DNA of 64,000 nucleotides from Cohnella silvisoli (lineage in GTDB: Bacteria; Bacillota; Bacilli; Paenibacillales; Paenibacillaceae). The first letter of the stretch is position 1; each line of letters starts with the position of its first letter. The notes beneath the pieces were generated by a model. That model saw nothing but the letters and a program-made list of their open reading frames with translations, had not been told where the DNA came from and made no database searches. A program made the translations under genes and the position numbers. The DNA lies in contig NZ_JAIOAP010000008.1 of NCBI RefSeq assembly GCF_021190915.1, positions 186,001 through 250,000 of the forward strand, read 5' to 3'. This document shows positions 9,997 through 18,871 of the stretch, one piece after another.

Positions 9997-10084
9997 TAAT
10001 AGATAGAATCCATAGAGTTGTTCGCCCAACCTACTAAACAAAATTTGTTTCAGAAGGTTGGGAAAAAACAAAAAATGTGAAAAA

Positions 10085-10130
10085 GCAAAAAGAACTCAGT
10101 TTAAGTTAACAGAGTTCTTTTTGCTTTCTT
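10085..10130 (+). terminator. Hairpin terminator before the OLD-family gene
   Basis: GCAAAAAGAACTC and GAGTTCTTTTTGC form a perfect 13-bp stem around a 14-base loop, with T-rich DNA after it. The stem carries A and T runs on both flanks, so it could act in both directions. Confidence 0.75.
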
Positions 10131-10285
10131 CATTTAGTGAAGTTTTTATAAGATGAAAGGATTATTAGATTGTAAAGAAAATTTAACCAAATACGACAAA
10201 TTACGTGGTATTATTTATGCTAGAATGCGATTAGTTAGCTTGGATTAATTTTTGAACTAGCATACTAATTTAGGAGGCATAAATA

Positions 10286-12046
10286 ATGAAATTAGCAGAA
10301 CTGATTATCGAAAATTTTCGTGGTATTGGTTCACAAAGTGTTAGGGTAAAAATCGATAATATTATTGTACTTATAGGCAAAAACAACGTAGGAAAGACAA
10401 CAGTTTTATCCGCGTATGAAGCTTTTGCTTCAACAGGAGCGCCATTAAGACTTAAAGATTTCTACAATGAAGATATTAAAAATAAACCTAAAATTGCTGG
10501 GATATTTGTAGATGTTGCCGATGGGGAATTAGCTAAGAAATGGATACATGATGACAAATTATTAGGTTATAAAAATTGTATAAAAGCACAATATCAATGG
10601 TCTTCTCCTGATGTAAATGGTGAAAAGTTATCTTATAATCCTGCTACTGGTCTCTTCGAGAAAGGTGGAATGGGTGGTTTTGATAGCATATTAACAAGTA
10701 AAATTCCAACTCCTCTTAAAATATCCCCATTAGATGATCCTTTAGAATTAGAAAAGAAGATTCTTGAAATATTAATAGATGCCATTAAGCAAAATACTAA
10801 GAAGGATAACTCCAAAGTTCAACAACTTTTGAATGATATTAGACAGTTAGCGGAGGACGTTCAAACAGAAATCTCAGAAGAACTAACTCGTTCATGTACT
10901 ATGGTTTCTGAAGAAATGATGAAAGTATTCCCAGAAGCAACTATAATTCAAATTGACCCACAAGCTAGCAAGATTGAACCAGATAAACTTATAGGTAGTG
11001 GGAGTTTTATACGTTTAGGTAGTAATGAACAGCATCTAGCCCCTCTTTCTAATCATGGTACTGGTTTACAAAGAACATTCCTTTGGTCAGCCCTAAAAAT
11101 GCTTGCAGATACAGGTAGACACCAAGTGAAGAAGAAGTCGATTGGAGCAGGAACTCAAAAAATATTATTATTGGAAGAGCCAGAGGCATTTTTACATCCA
11201 AGTGCAATAAGAAATGCAATGGAATCTTTGTACGCTATTGCAGAACATGAGGATTGGCAGGTAATGGTTTCAAGTCATTCTCCTGTGTTTATAGACCTTA
11301 CGAAAGATCACACTACAGTAATTAGAATTGAAAAAGAACAACATGCCCAACATGCTACTCATACATTCTCAACAGATGAAGCAACTTTTACCGATGATGA
11401 TAAGGAAAATTTGAAGATGTTGAATTATTGCAATCCGTACTTTAATGAGTTCTTCTTTTCAACGAATAATTTGTTGGTCGAAGGTGAAACAGAAGTAACT
11501 GTCGTTAAATCACTTATGCAAATTGGAAGAATAGAGAAAGATTGTATTCATGTAATTAATTGTTTGGGGAAAGCTAATTTAGTAACTGTCTCCAAAATTC
11601 TAAATCATTTCAAGGTTAATTATAGTATTCTTCATGATGCAGATAGTCCTAAAGTAAAAAGAGATGGTAAATACATAGTTAATTCCATGTGGACAGTTAA
11701 CTTAAAAATTAACAATGAGATTGAATTTGGTAGAAAAAAGGGCTTAGAGATAAAATCTTTTCTATCAGTTCCAAATTTTGAGGGGGAGTATTTCGAGGGT
11801 GTGACAGGAAGTTCTAAGCCCTTCGGAGCATGGAAAGTTTTCACAGAAGAAGGTAACGAGGTAGTTGAGAGATTTGCTCAGATAATAGATAAAATAACGG
11901 GAAAAGAGAACAATTGCGGTGTCGAATATTTCAATATAGCTGATTTAGCCAGAAAAGTGAGTAAATACATTGTGGATAAAGGTTTAAGTAGCGATCAACA
12001 TTGGAAGTTGACAGATGAAGATAGAAGAACGGCAGTTAATGAATGA
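10286..12046 (+). CDS. OLD-family ATP-dependent endonuclease (ATPase-TOPRIM)
   Basis: OLD proteins join an ABC-type ATPase to a TOPRIM nuclease domain and act in phage defence, for example GajA of Gabija. The 586 residues show ENFRGIG at the start, Walker A GKNNVGKTT (about 33-41), a late ATPase block with LLLEEPEAFLHPSA and VSSHSPVFIDL, then the TOPRIM motifs LLVEGETEVTVVKSL and SILHDADSP (the DxD). The ribosome binding site is GGAGG. Codon use is strongly AT-rich compared with korB and pduL. No UvrD-like helicase follows, so it is not canonical Gabija; the next gene encodes a predicted nuclease but lies beyond a terminator. Role in defence is inferred from family and context. Confidence 0.88.
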   Translation: MKLAELIIENFRGIGSQSVRVKIDNIIVLIGKNNVGKTTVLSAYEAFASTGAPLRLKDFYNEDIKNKPKIAGIFVDVADGELAKKWIHDDKLLGYKNCIKAQYQWSSPDVNGEKLSYNPATGLFEKGGMGGFDSILTSKIPTPLKISPLDDPLELEKKILEILIDAIKQNTKKDNSKVQQLLNDIRQLAEDVQTEISEELTRSCTMVSEEMMKVFPEATIIQIDPQASKIEPDKLIGSGSFIRLGSNEQHLAPLSNHGTGLQRTFLWSALKMLADTGRHQVKKKSIGAGTQKILLLEEPEAFLHPSAIRNAMESLYAIAEHEDWQVMVSSHSPVFIDLTKDHTTVIRIEKEQHAQHATHTFSTDEATFTDDDKENLKMLNYCNPYFNEFFFSTNNLLVEGETEVTVVKSLMQIGRIEKDCIHVINCLGKANLVTVSKILNHFKVNYSILHDADSPKVKRDGKYIVNSMWTVNLKINNEIEFGRKKGLEIKSFLSVPNFEGEYFEGVTGSSKPFGAWKVFTEEGNEVVERFAQIIDKITGKENNCGVEYFNIADLARKVSKYIVDKGLSSDQHWKLTDEDRRTAVNE

Positions 12047-12061
12047 TTTGATATAATAAAC

Positions 12062-12097
12062 AAGTGCTAATTTCCGTGTTTTAATTAGCACTTTTTA
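12062..12097 (+). terminator. Terminator after the OLD-family gene
   Basis: AAGTGCTAATT and AATTAGCACTT form an 11-bp stem, then a T run. The downstream gene therefore probably has its own promoter. Confidence 0.85.
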
Positions 12098-12237
12098 GGT
12101 GGAGGTTTCATTAGCTGCTTAATATAGTTGTAATCACAAAAATTTTGGTATTTATTTTATTAGAGTTGATAATCCTTAAAATAAATAGCAATCCATAGAG
12201 AAAAACTCCTTTCACTCTTGAGAATGGTGGAATTACA

Positions 12238-13770
12238 ATGGAGGTTGACTTTAGTATAAAACATAAAGCTGATCGATTCCGTGAAATACTTGAATCATTG
12301 CTTAAAAACTATCAACCTCAATACTATGCAGTAGTCGTATCCAATATTCTTAATGATGTTTTCAATAAGAGAGAACAATTTGGGCGGTATCCACCTCATT
12401 TTTTGCTACACTCAATTCAGTCAAACTGTGTTTATTATCGTAGCAATCGAAGCCAAGAACTTAGTGAAAAGAAACTTCAAAAGATACTAAATCATTATCG
12501 CCAATATTTTGATCCAGTTGCTATGCATTTTTTGGAAAAAGATGATGGTTTAACTCCGTTCTTTATTAATATGTTTAGACAACAATTCTTTTTGCAGTGG
12601 GGGCATGGTTCAAATTCTTTGGGTCGCATGATAATGCTTTTCAATCTGGGTAAATACCCCAAAAGCAAAGCGTTTTTTGTAAAGAGATACGGAATGTCTT
12701 TCGATCAATGGCTACTTACTGGAAGTGCTATTCACGCTTATATCTCTAAGAAAAAACAGCAAACTATTTCTCCGCTTTATTATTTCAATTCGGACGAGAA
12801 AATTGTTCCTGATAGCGTGATTGATTCTTTTTTCGAAATTAATTCAATATTATCTACTGAGATTAAAAACTATCATGAAAAAATTGAAGAGAAAGTTGGA
12901 CAATCACATTCATTGTTTTATGATACTTATCTTCAAGGAGTATTTGTTGAAAAACCAATACTTCAACTGAATGAGATAGAGTACCTTGTCGTTCATAAGG
13001 AATTATTTTTGAGAAAGATTACGGAGGGTATTTTCGATATTTGTAAGAAAGAGCTTCCTAGTGACTTTGGAGTTGAATTTGGAGAAAACTTTGAGAGATA
13101 TATTGAAAAATTGTTACTGAATTTTATTCCTAAAACAAAAGTTTTTAAAGAAAATCAACTCCGCCAATATACTAGCGAAAAAATATGTGATTTTATGGTT
13201 GTATTTGAAGATTATATATATCTTATAGAGTCAAAAGGAGTAGAGTATAGCGCACACATTGCTTCAGAAAATGCAATGAAGCAAGATAACTCTACAAGAA
13301 AAATCAGTACTGGATTTGAGCAATTATATTCAGTTAAAGAAATGATTAATAGCGGTACTTTCGCAAGCTTGATAGGAGAGAGTGAGCATAAGAAAATTAT
13401 TGCTTCAGTGATAACATATAAACAAATCATTGCAGCCAATACGGATTGGTACTATGAAAAGAATATTGTTCCAAGTTTAAAGAAAATCAATTCAGAAAAG
13501 GTTGAATCTTTTCAATACAGACCACAAATTTTATCAATTATTGAATTGGAATTATTGCTGAAGTACTGTAATGATACCAATAAAAGTTATCTTGATGTTT
13601 TTAAGGAAAGGTTAGAGGATAATAATCATGTTTTAATGGGTGAGTGGTATAATTTCTTTAAATTAAAAACCGATGGTATACCTTTTTTAGCGAATACGTT
13701 TAAAGATTATTTCGATAAATTGCTATCTAGCGTCAGTTTGAAAGATAATTATATCATCGAAACGATATAA
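12238..13770 (+). CDS. Putative PD-(D/E)XK nuclease-like protein, 510 aa
   Basis: I do not recognise the full-length family. The region near residues 275-340 looks like a restriction-type nuclease core: GVEFGENFERYIEKLL, then KICDFMVVFEDYIYLIESKG, giving the E, D and E-x-K residues expected for PD-(D/E)XK folds. The N-terminal half is helical with many aromatic residues and no obvious motif; no membrane segment is seen. It shares the AT-rich composition of the island and lies 191 bases after the OLD-family gene with a terminator between. A role as nuclease effector in phage defence is inference from context. The start ATG at 12238 has only a weak ribosome binding site (GAATGGTGG). Confidence 0.6.
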   Translation: MEVDFSIKHKADRFREILESLLKNYQPQYYAVVVSNILNDVFNKREQFGRYPPHFLLHSIQSNCVYYRSNRSQELSEKKLQKILNHYRQYFDPVAMHFLEKDDGLTPFFINMFRQQFFLQWGHGSNSLGRMIMLFNLGKYPKSKAFFVKRYGMSFDQWLLTGSAIHAYISKKKQQTISPLYYFNSDEKIVPDSVIDSFFEINSILSTEIKNYHEKIEEKVGQSHSLFYDTYLQGVFVEKPILQLNEIEYLVVHKELFLRKITEGIFDICKKELPSDFGVEFGENFERYIEKLLLNFIPKTKVFKENQLRQYTSEKICDFMVVFEDYIYLIESKGVEYSAHIASENAMKQDNSTRKISTGFEQLYSVKEMINSGTFASLIGESEHKKIIASVITYKQIIAANTDWYYEKNIVPSLKKINSEKVESFQYRPQILSIIELELLLKYCNDTNKSYLDVFKERLEDNNHVLMGEWYNFFKLKTDGIPFLANTFKDYFDKLLSSVSLKDNYIIETI

Positions 13771-13907
13771 AGGGAGTTTGACTTGAAAATTTTGAAAAGG
13801 TGAGATTGTAGAAGAATGAAGAGCGTGGTGGATTTGAAGAAAAGCTTTTCCTCAAAAGTGTCTATGAATGTTTTAAATAACTTTTTTGTACCGTGAGGCT
13901 AGGATAT

Positions 13908-14005
13908 TGAAATGATCGTCGGCTTCAAAGAGGAAGGGCTAGCGAAGCAGAACTTGCAGCTGTCCCGCGAAGACTTTGACAAACTGTTGACGGAATTCAA
14001 ATAAG
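13908..14005 (+). pseudogene. korB 3' remnant (right copy of direct repeat)
   Basis: This encodes the last 31 codons of the 2-oxoacid oxidoreductase beta subunit with stop, but no start or body. Relative to 9444-9541 it has six differences, all synonymous (for example GGT/GGC, GAA/GAG, CTG/TTG), so it came from a homologous, selected gene rather than from decay of the local copy. It is followed by the strong terminator and pduL, so downstream of the crossover this is probably the original chromosomal korB tail. Confidence 0.88.
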
Positions 14006-14016
14006 CATCGTGAATA

Positions 14017-14050
14017 AGAGGCGCGCGGGTTTGTCCCGCGCGCCTCTTGC
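14017..14050 (+). terminator. Original korB operon terminator
   Basis: GAGGCGCGCGGG and CCCGCGCGCCTC form a perfect 12-bp GC stem around a 5-base loop. It sits 12 bases after the korB remnant, suggesting it once served korAB and was displaced by the island. Confidence 0.85.
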
Positions 14051-14092
14051 GTTATACTGGAAATAGGATAACGAAGGAAGGTTGGGGTTGAG

Positions 14093-14680
14093 ATGTCCGA
14101 GACCATTCAGATCAAACGAGTACCTGTCGGCGTGTCGGCGCGCCATATTCATCTGACGCAGGAGCATGTAGAGATATTATTCGGCGCGGGTGCGAAGTTA
14201 ACGGAGTTCAAGCCATTATCGCAGCCTGGACAATTCGCCGCCAACGAAATGGTAGCTATATTCGGACCGAAAGGTTCTTTCCCTAAAGTACGCATTCTCG
14301 GTCCAACCCGTAAAGCCACCCAGCTTGAAATATCGCGAACGGACGCTTTCGCACTGGGTCTTCAACCGCCTTTGCGTGAATCTGGCAACATCGAAGGCAC
14401 GCCGGGCATCCGCATCGTCGGGTCGGCTGGCGAAGTCACCGTGGACAAAGGCGTCATCGTAGCTGCGCGGCACATTCACTTTAACACGTCAGACGCGGCA
14501 CGCTGGGGTATTGCTGACAAGCAGCTCCTTAAGGTACGCGTTGGGGGCGATCGCGGCGTCGTATTCGAACAAGTCCTTGCTCGCGTCTCCGACCAATTCG
14601 CCCTAGACATGCACATCGACACCGACGAAGGCAACGCCGCCAACGTGTGCACGGGCGACTTTGGGGAAATTGTTGAGTAG
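14093..14680 (+). CDS. pduL: Phosphate propanoyltransferase PduL
   Basis: PduL exchanges CoA for phosphate on short acyl groups, linking acyl-CoA to acyl-phosphate and ATP formation. The 195-residue protein has the two PduL repeats with zinc-binding histidines: VSARHIHLTQEH near residue 14 and VIAARHIHFNTSDA near 122, plus the C-terminal LDMHIDTDEGNAA. AAGGAAGG precedes the ATG. No microcompartment genes are near; it probably serves housekeeping acetate or propionate overflow, and would pair logically with the acyl-CoA-forming KorAB next to it. Confidence 0.93.
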   Translation: MSETIQIKRVPVGVSARHIHLTQEHVEILFGAGAKLTEFKPLSQPGQFAANEMVAIFGPKGSFPKVRILGPTRKATQLEISRTDAFALGLQPPLRESGNIEGTPGIRIVGSAGEVTVDKGVIVAARHIHFNTSDAARWGIADKQLLKVRVGGDRGVVFEQVLARVSDQFALDMHIDTDEGNAANVCTGDFGEIVE

Positions 14681-14796
14681 GCCGTGAAATGTATTTCATT
14701 AACCATGGAGTGACAGTTACGACGTAATACCAGCACTTATCGGTGGCGAAGTATTGGATTAGGATACTTCGCTTGACGTACGCATTGGAGAAGCGG

Positions 14797-14953
14797 AGGC
14801 TTCAAACGGGTTACGGAGAAAAAGGGGTGACACGGAGAGTTTACGTCCGCCTTTAAAATCGAGCTGCATCCTCATAGTCAATTCAAGGCAACTTGATTTT
14901 AACCAGCGGCGGAGTGTCACCCCATTTTTCGTAGTACGATCCCGTTTGAAGCC
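14797..14953. repeat. Large imperfect inverted repeat between pduL and miaB
   Basis: GGCTTCAAACGGG at 14798-14810 is complementary to CCCGTTTGAAGCC at 14941-14953, and inside it the GGGGTGACAC segment (14824-14833) pairs with GTGTCACCCC (14914-14923). Further inside, ACGTCCGCC faces GGCGG and AAAATCGAG faces TTGATTTT. The whole 157 bp could fold into one long interrupted stem. No gene is present in the 335-bp gap 14681-15015. It may be a MITE-like element or a cruciform/RNA hairpin. Confidence 0.7.
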
Positions 14954-15015
14954 GCAGCGAGCAATAGCAAACGTCTGCAAGTTCATGATATAATACGTGA
15001 ATTGGGGGGAATGAA

Positions 15016-16578
15016 ATGGCCAAAGAAACCAAGGATTTCAGTAAATACTTCGATTTCTCCGGCGCCAAAGTCATTTCCGAGGACCCGAGCGGCAAAACAA
15101 TCCGTCTGAACGGACGGGATATCCATATCGTCTCCGAACCGGACTACCGGCGGGAGAAAGAGCGGGGCAAAGAAGAAATTCAAGTCCACTATGAGAATGC
15201 CGTTCCGGACGAGCTGAGAACGCTCGGACTCGGAAAGAAATATTTGATCTACACGTACGGCTGCCAAATGAATGAACACGACACGGAAGTGATGCGCGGC
15301 TTATTCGAAGACATGGGATACGTGTCTACGGAAAACCGGATGGAAGCCGACATCATTCTGTTTAATACATGCGCGGTGCGCGAGAATGCGGAAGATAAAG
15401 TGTTCGGCGAGCTTGGACATATGAAGGTGCTTAAGCAGCAACGACCGGAGCTTATCCTCGGAGTATGCGGATGTATGTCGCAGGAAGCTTCTGTCGTTAA
15501 CCGGATTATGCAGAAGCATGCGCATGTCGATCTTATTTTCGGAACGCATAACATCCATCGTCTTCCGCATCTACTTCAAGACGCCCATTTCGGCAAAGAA
15601 ATGGTCATCGAGGTGTGGTCCAAGGAAGGCGACATCATCGAGAACTTGCCTAAGAAACGCACGGAAGGGCTGCGCGCTTGGGTGAATATTATGTATGGCT
15701 GCGATAAGTTCTGCACGTATTGCATCGTTCCTTATACGCGCGGGAAAGAGAGAAGCCGGATGCCGGAAGACGTTATCGCGGAAGTTCGCGACTTGGCTCG
15801 GCAAGGATTCAAGGAAATTACGCTGCTTGGCCAGAACGTTAACGCATACGGCAAAGATTTCGTCGAACGGAACTATCGCTTCGGCGACCTGATGGAAGAT
15901 ATTCATAAAATCGATATCCCGCGAATTCGTTTCACGACGTCTCACCCACGGGATTTCGACGATCATTTGATCGAGGTGCTGGCTAAGGGCGGCAATCTGG
16001 TGGAGCATATTCATTTGCCGGTGCAATCCGGAAGCACGGAAGTTCTGAAGCGGATGAGCCGCAAGTATTCGCGCGAACGTTACTTGGAGCTTGCGGGGCG
16101 TATTCGCAAGGAGATTCCGAACGCCGTTCTGACAACGGACGTCATCGTCGGTTTCCCCGGCGAGACGGAGGAGCAATTCGAAGAGACTTTATCGCTCATG
16201 CGCGATGCGGAAATTACCTCGGCATATACGTACATCTATTCACCGAGGGAAGGTACGCCGGCTTTCGATATGGCAGACGATGTGCCTTTAGAAGTGAAGC
16301 AGAAACGTCTTGCGCGACTTAACGCCTTAATAGGCGAATTGTCTCTTAAACACCACCAAGGGCTTATCGGACAAACTTTCGAGGTATTGGTAGAAGGAGA
16401 GAGCAAGAATAACGCCAACGTGCTGTCTGGACGGACTCGTTCCAATAAGCTCATTCATTTTGAAGGGAATAAGGAATGGATCGGCCAGTTCGTGCAAGTT
16501 CGGGTAACGGCAGCTCAGACCTGGTACGTGAAAGCGGAAGCGATCAGCGCACCGGTTATAGCAAGCCAGGTTAGTTAA
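15016..16578 (+). CDS. miaB: tRNA-2-methylthio-N6-dimethylallyladenosine synthase
   Basis: MiaB is a radical-SAM methylthiotransferase that modifies A37 of tRNAs reading UNN codons. In 520 residues: an N-terminal MTTase domain with cysteines in [21 protein letters not shown] and GVCGCMSQE; the radical-SAM motif CDKFCTYC (CxxxCxxC); and a C-terminal TRAM domain ([26 protein letters not shown]). The 70-residue N-terminal extension is usual in Bacillales. GGGGGGAATGAA precedes the ATG. ricA follows 33 bases later, as in Bacillus. Confidence 0.96.
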   Translation: MAKETKDFSKYFDFSGAKVISEDPSGKTIRLNGRDIHIVSEPDYRREKERGKEEIQVHYENAVPDELRTLGLGKKYLIYTYGCQMNEHDTEVMRGLFEDMGYVSTENRMEADIILFNTCAVRENAEDKVFGELGHMKVLKQQRPELILGVCGCMSQEASVVNRIMQKHAHVDLIFGTHNIHRLPHLLQDAHFGKEMVIEVWSKEGDIIENLPKKRTEGLRAWVNIMYGCDKFCTYCIVPYTRGKERSRMPEDVIAEVRDLARQGFKEITLLGQNVNAYGKDFVERNYRFGDLMEDIHKIDIPRIRFTTSHPRDFDDHLIEVLAKGGNLVEHIHLPVQSGSTEVLKRMSRKYSRERYLELAGRIRKEIPNAVLTTDVIVGFPGETEEQFEETLSLMRDAEITSAYTYIYSPREGTPAFDMADDVPLEVKQKRLARLNALIGELSLKHHQGLIGQTFEVLVEGESKNNANVLSGRTRSNKLIHFEGNKEWIGQFVQVRVTAAQTWYVKAEAISAPVIASQVS

Positions 16579-16611
16579 GTAATACACGACTCGATCGGGA
16601 GGAAACAACAA

Positions 16612-17094
16612 ATGTCCGCACACGCACATGAACACGACCATGATCACGATCACAAGGACGGAGATAGCTGCTCGGTGCCGATTTTCGACAATCGGGATCT
16701 GATCGTTCGCGAGGATATATTGGCAAGAGCCAAGGAATTGGCGCAGCTCATTACGACATCGGAAGAAGTGGAAATGTACCAGCGCTCTGAGAAGCTCATT
16801 CAGACGCACGAGAGGGTACAAGGACTCATAACGACGATCAAGAAAAAACAAAAAGAGCTCGTCGCATTCCAGAATACGTTCAAAAATCCGGCGATGGTCG
16901 AGAAGATCGAAGCGGAAATCGATGCTATCCAGGATGAGTTGGACAATATTCCAATCGTACAGCAATTCCAGCAAAGCCAAGTAGACGTAAACTATTTGCT
17001 GCAATCTATTGTCTCGGTCATTCGCGATTCGGTTGCGGAGAAGCTCGACGTAGAAGCGGCAACCCCAGCGGAAGCTCCGGAAGAGTGCGACTAA
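16612..17094 (+). CDS. ricA: RicA (YmcA), RicAFT complex subunit
   Basis: RicA works with YlbF and YaaT to control mRNA maturation with RNase Y and affects competence, biofilm and sporulation. The 160-residue protein is a YlbF/YmcA-type helical protein (DILARAKELAQLI, EVEMYQRSEKLI, IPIVQQFQQSQVDVNYLLQ). It begins with a His/Asp-rich tract (HAHEHDHDHDHKDGD) not usual in Bacillus RicA and ends EECD; cysteines near both ends could contribute to the complex's iron-sulfur clusters. It shares an operon with miaB, with GGAGGAAAC before the ATG. Confidence 0.9.
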   Translation: MSAHAHEHDHDHDHKDGDSCSVPIFDNRDLIVREDILARAKELAQLITTSEEVEMYQRSEKLIQTHERVQGLITTIKKKQKELVAFQNTFKNPAMVEKIEAEIDAIQDELDNIPIVQQFQQSQVDVNYLLQSIVSVIRDSVAEKLDVEAATPAEAPEECD

Positions 17095-17187
17095 ATCACG
17101 GTGAGTTCGTATAAGGAATGGGGTTTGTTGACAACCTACAGTCGGAAGGGATATTAATTTCCTTGAAGATTAAAGGAGGGCAAGCAC

Positions 17188-17283
17188 TTGACCGAAGGTA
17201 TTCCGAACTCTCAGACGAGAGCTCCCAAGTCGGACGACCCGAAGAAACAGGGACGATCGGCCGCGAAGAAAAAATCGAAATAA
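17188..17283 (+). CDS. 31-aa basic microprotein of unknown function
   Basis: A TTG start seven bases after AAAGGAGGG opens a 31-codon frame (MTEGIPNSQTRAPKSDDPKK, then a Lys/Arg/Ser-rich end) and a terminator begins five bases after its stop. Strong ribosome binding site plus immediate terminator argue that it is translated. It lies 93 bases after ricA. A small spore-associated protein is one possibility given its size and lysine content, but no family was recognised. Confidence 0.6.
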   Translation: MTEGIPNSQTRAPKSDDPKKQGRSAAKKKSK

Positions 17284-17287
17284 GATA

Positions 17288-17318
17288 AGGGCCACGCAGC
17301 TAGCGTGGTCCTTTGTTG
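17288..17318 (+). terminator. Terminator after the microgene
   Basis: GGCCACGC and GCGTGGTC form a stem around AGCTA, followed by CTTTGTTG. Confidence 0.7.
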
Positions 17319-17327
17319 TAAGTATAG

Positions 17328-17936
17328 CTAACGGATAGGGGCCGACGAAGGGGTAACGCTTAAGGTTGAATTTCTCTGATCGTACTGTATAAGATAAGAG
17401 TTGTTGGCTATAAGTTTCCACTTCTGAAGCCAATAGGAAGAAATCCGCAGCCGATCATCGGATAAATTCGCGGGTACATGGAGCCGGAAATTGGTTATGG
17501 TCTTTCCTTGGCGGATTTTGATAAGCGAGCCTTGCCTTTCGGGAATTCCAAGCCGGGACAACAGCTCGTAACCAACGGATAAAGTACCGGAGTTGTTAGC
17601 GCTAGTTGAGAGAATCGCCGTTGTCTCGCTGAGCGGAGATGGTTTAATAGTTAAGGTTTGGTCGACGGGGTTGTGCGTAAGCAAATAACGGCGAAGCGCG
17701 TTAAGCTGAAATTGGCGTGCCAATGCGAAGTTCATTTCCATGAAATCGGCAAAACATTCCCGTCCTTCCAAGAACTGCAGCTGTATCGCTTGTTTGATCG
17801 TGCCTCGTTTCAAATATAGCTGAGCGTTGCGGGGGACGGAAAGCAGTTCGGAAGCGGAATCGGAGCAATTTAGGGTAAACACGACGGTGTGGATGGGCAG
17901 CTTGGCGATGAACAGATCTAACCGTCCGCTAGCCAT
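17328..17936 (-). CDS. Uncharacterised protein with two tandem similar domains
   Basis: About 203 residues, no membrane segment. The sequence repeats itself: residues 45-105 (KRGTIKQAIQLQFL through TLTIKPSPLS) and 140-200 (KIRQGKTITNFRLHV through TLSVTPSSAP) share layout, with a basic G-containing turn, a run of beta-prone residues, then an L-x-[IV]-x-P-S ending. This resembles the short beta-domain found at the N-terminus of YheC/YheD spore-associated proteins, though only weakly. The start is uncertain: ATG 17936 lies 14 bases from AAGGAG, and GTG at 17951 is in frame. Confidence 0.65.
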   Translation of the reverse strand: MASGRLDLFIAKLPIHTVVFTLNCSDSASELLSVPRNAQLYLKRGTIKQAIQLQFLEGRECFADFMEMNFALARQFQLNALRRYLLTHNPVDQTLTIKPSPLSETTAILSTSANNSGTLSVGYELLSRLGIPERQGSLIKIRQGKTITNFRLHVPANLSDDRLRISSYWLQKWKLIANNSYLIQYDQRNSTLSVTPSSAPIR

Positions 17937-18082
17937 TGAAATGGGACACACTCCTTCAAGGCAGATGAAACAACGCCGAATGATGAACCTATCGATTGGA
18001 AAATAAACCGGAGCAAGAAGTTCAGAATCTTTGTAAAGTATGCAAAGATTTTGGAGCGCGCTTGTACTTTCGTCCTATAAAA

Positions 18083-18117
18083 AGGAAAAAGGACTCCCCA
18101 TAGAGGATGGGAGCCCT
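18083..18117 (-). terminator. Terminator after bioY
   Basis: On the minus strand AGGGCTCCCAT and ATGGGGAGTCC form a stem and then CCTTTTTCCTTTTT follows, 20 bases after the bioY stop. Confidence 0.8.
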
Positions 18118-18138
18118 AGTTTAATAGATGCTTGGTTA

Positions 18139-18771
18139 TTATTTTTTTTTGAGAGGACGGATGCTTGGAAGCACCGGCTTAAGTGAAACGATAACTAATG
18201 TGGCTACAACTGCTTTAATCGCGTCCCCTGGGAGGAATGGGTACAATCCCGCTTTTAGCGCTCCGGACAGCGTGTCGTATTTAGAATTGTCTAACGAATG
18301 CGCCAGCCAAGGGATACCTGATACGTAAAGCAGAAGGGAACCAAAACCGAAGATAGCGAGCAACAGATATAGCTGCTGTGTTCTGGAAAGCTTCTTTGTT
18401 TTGGAGAAGAGGGCATCGCTCACTAAACCGATAAGCAGAGCCGCGATCGGGTACATCCATATGTATCCCGCAGTCGGCCCCGTGAGTTTGGCTAAGCCTC
18501 CGGCGCCTCCGATGAAGGGCAAACCCGTTGCGGTTAATGCGACTACGATAAAAATACTCCAGAAGCCGTAAGTGGCACCGAGCAATCCGCCTGCAAGCAT
18601 GATGGCGAACGTTCCGAGAGAGATCGGAACAGGGGTGAAGCCGAGCGGGATTTTGATAAGGGTGGCTACGATGAATAAAGCGCCGAATAGGGCGGTGTAG
18701 ACGATTCCTTTAATCCATTGGTTCGTTGGTGCGGACGTACGAGTTGAAGCAGCGGTTGATGGGTTGGACAT
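18139..18771 (-). CDS. bioY: BioY biotin transporter substrate-binding subunit
   Basis: BioY is the S component of the ECF biotin importer. The 210-residue protein has six hydrophobic segments and the family signatures: VYTALFGALFIVATLIKIPLG, VPISLGTFAIMLAGGLLGATYG, GAGGLAKLTGPTAGYIWMYP, and a final VVATLVIVSLKP. ATG 18771 lies 10 bases from AGGAGG; TTG at 18777 is too close. It is divergent from two ECF ATPase genes, with a BirA-type operator between, so biotin-responsive repression of bioY is likely. Confidence 0.95.
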   Translation of the reverse strand: MSNPSTAASTRTSAPTNQWIKGIVYTALFGALFIVATLIKIPLGFTPVPISLGTFAIMLAGGLLGATYGFWSIFIVVALTATGLPFIGGAGGLAKLTGPTAGYIWMYPIAALLIGLVSDALFSKTKKLSRTQQLYLLLAIFGFGSLLLYVSGIPWLAHSLDNSKYDTLSGALKAGLYPFLPGDAIKAVVATLVIVSLKPVLPSIRPLKKK

Positions 18772-18790
18772 TGTCAAAAGGCCTCCTAAA

Positions 18791-18821
18791 TGTTAACCTT
18801 GGTATATGTTTGTGGTTAACA
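18791..18821. promoter_or_regulatory. BirA operator between bioY and the ECF ATPase gene
   Basis: TGTTAACC and GGTTAACA are perfect inverted half-sites spaced by 15 bases, matching the known Gram-positive BirA palindrome. The site lies 20 bases upstream of the bioY start and 50 bases upstream of the divergent ATPase gene, so one repressor-biotin ligase site could control both. Confidence 0.88.
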
Positions 18822-18871
18822 ATTGAAATTGTAGCACGTGATCGACGGATTGAAAAGAGGGATTTTGCTCG

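Noticed and set aside
10286..13770. Calling the two genes Gabija
   Set aside because: The second gene has no helicase motifs (no GxGKT or DExx), so the defining GajB partner is absent.
17328..17951. CotE expected after ricA
   Set aside because: The gene at this position is on the minus strand and lacks the acidic C-terminus and sequence of CotE, so the Bacillus order is not kept.
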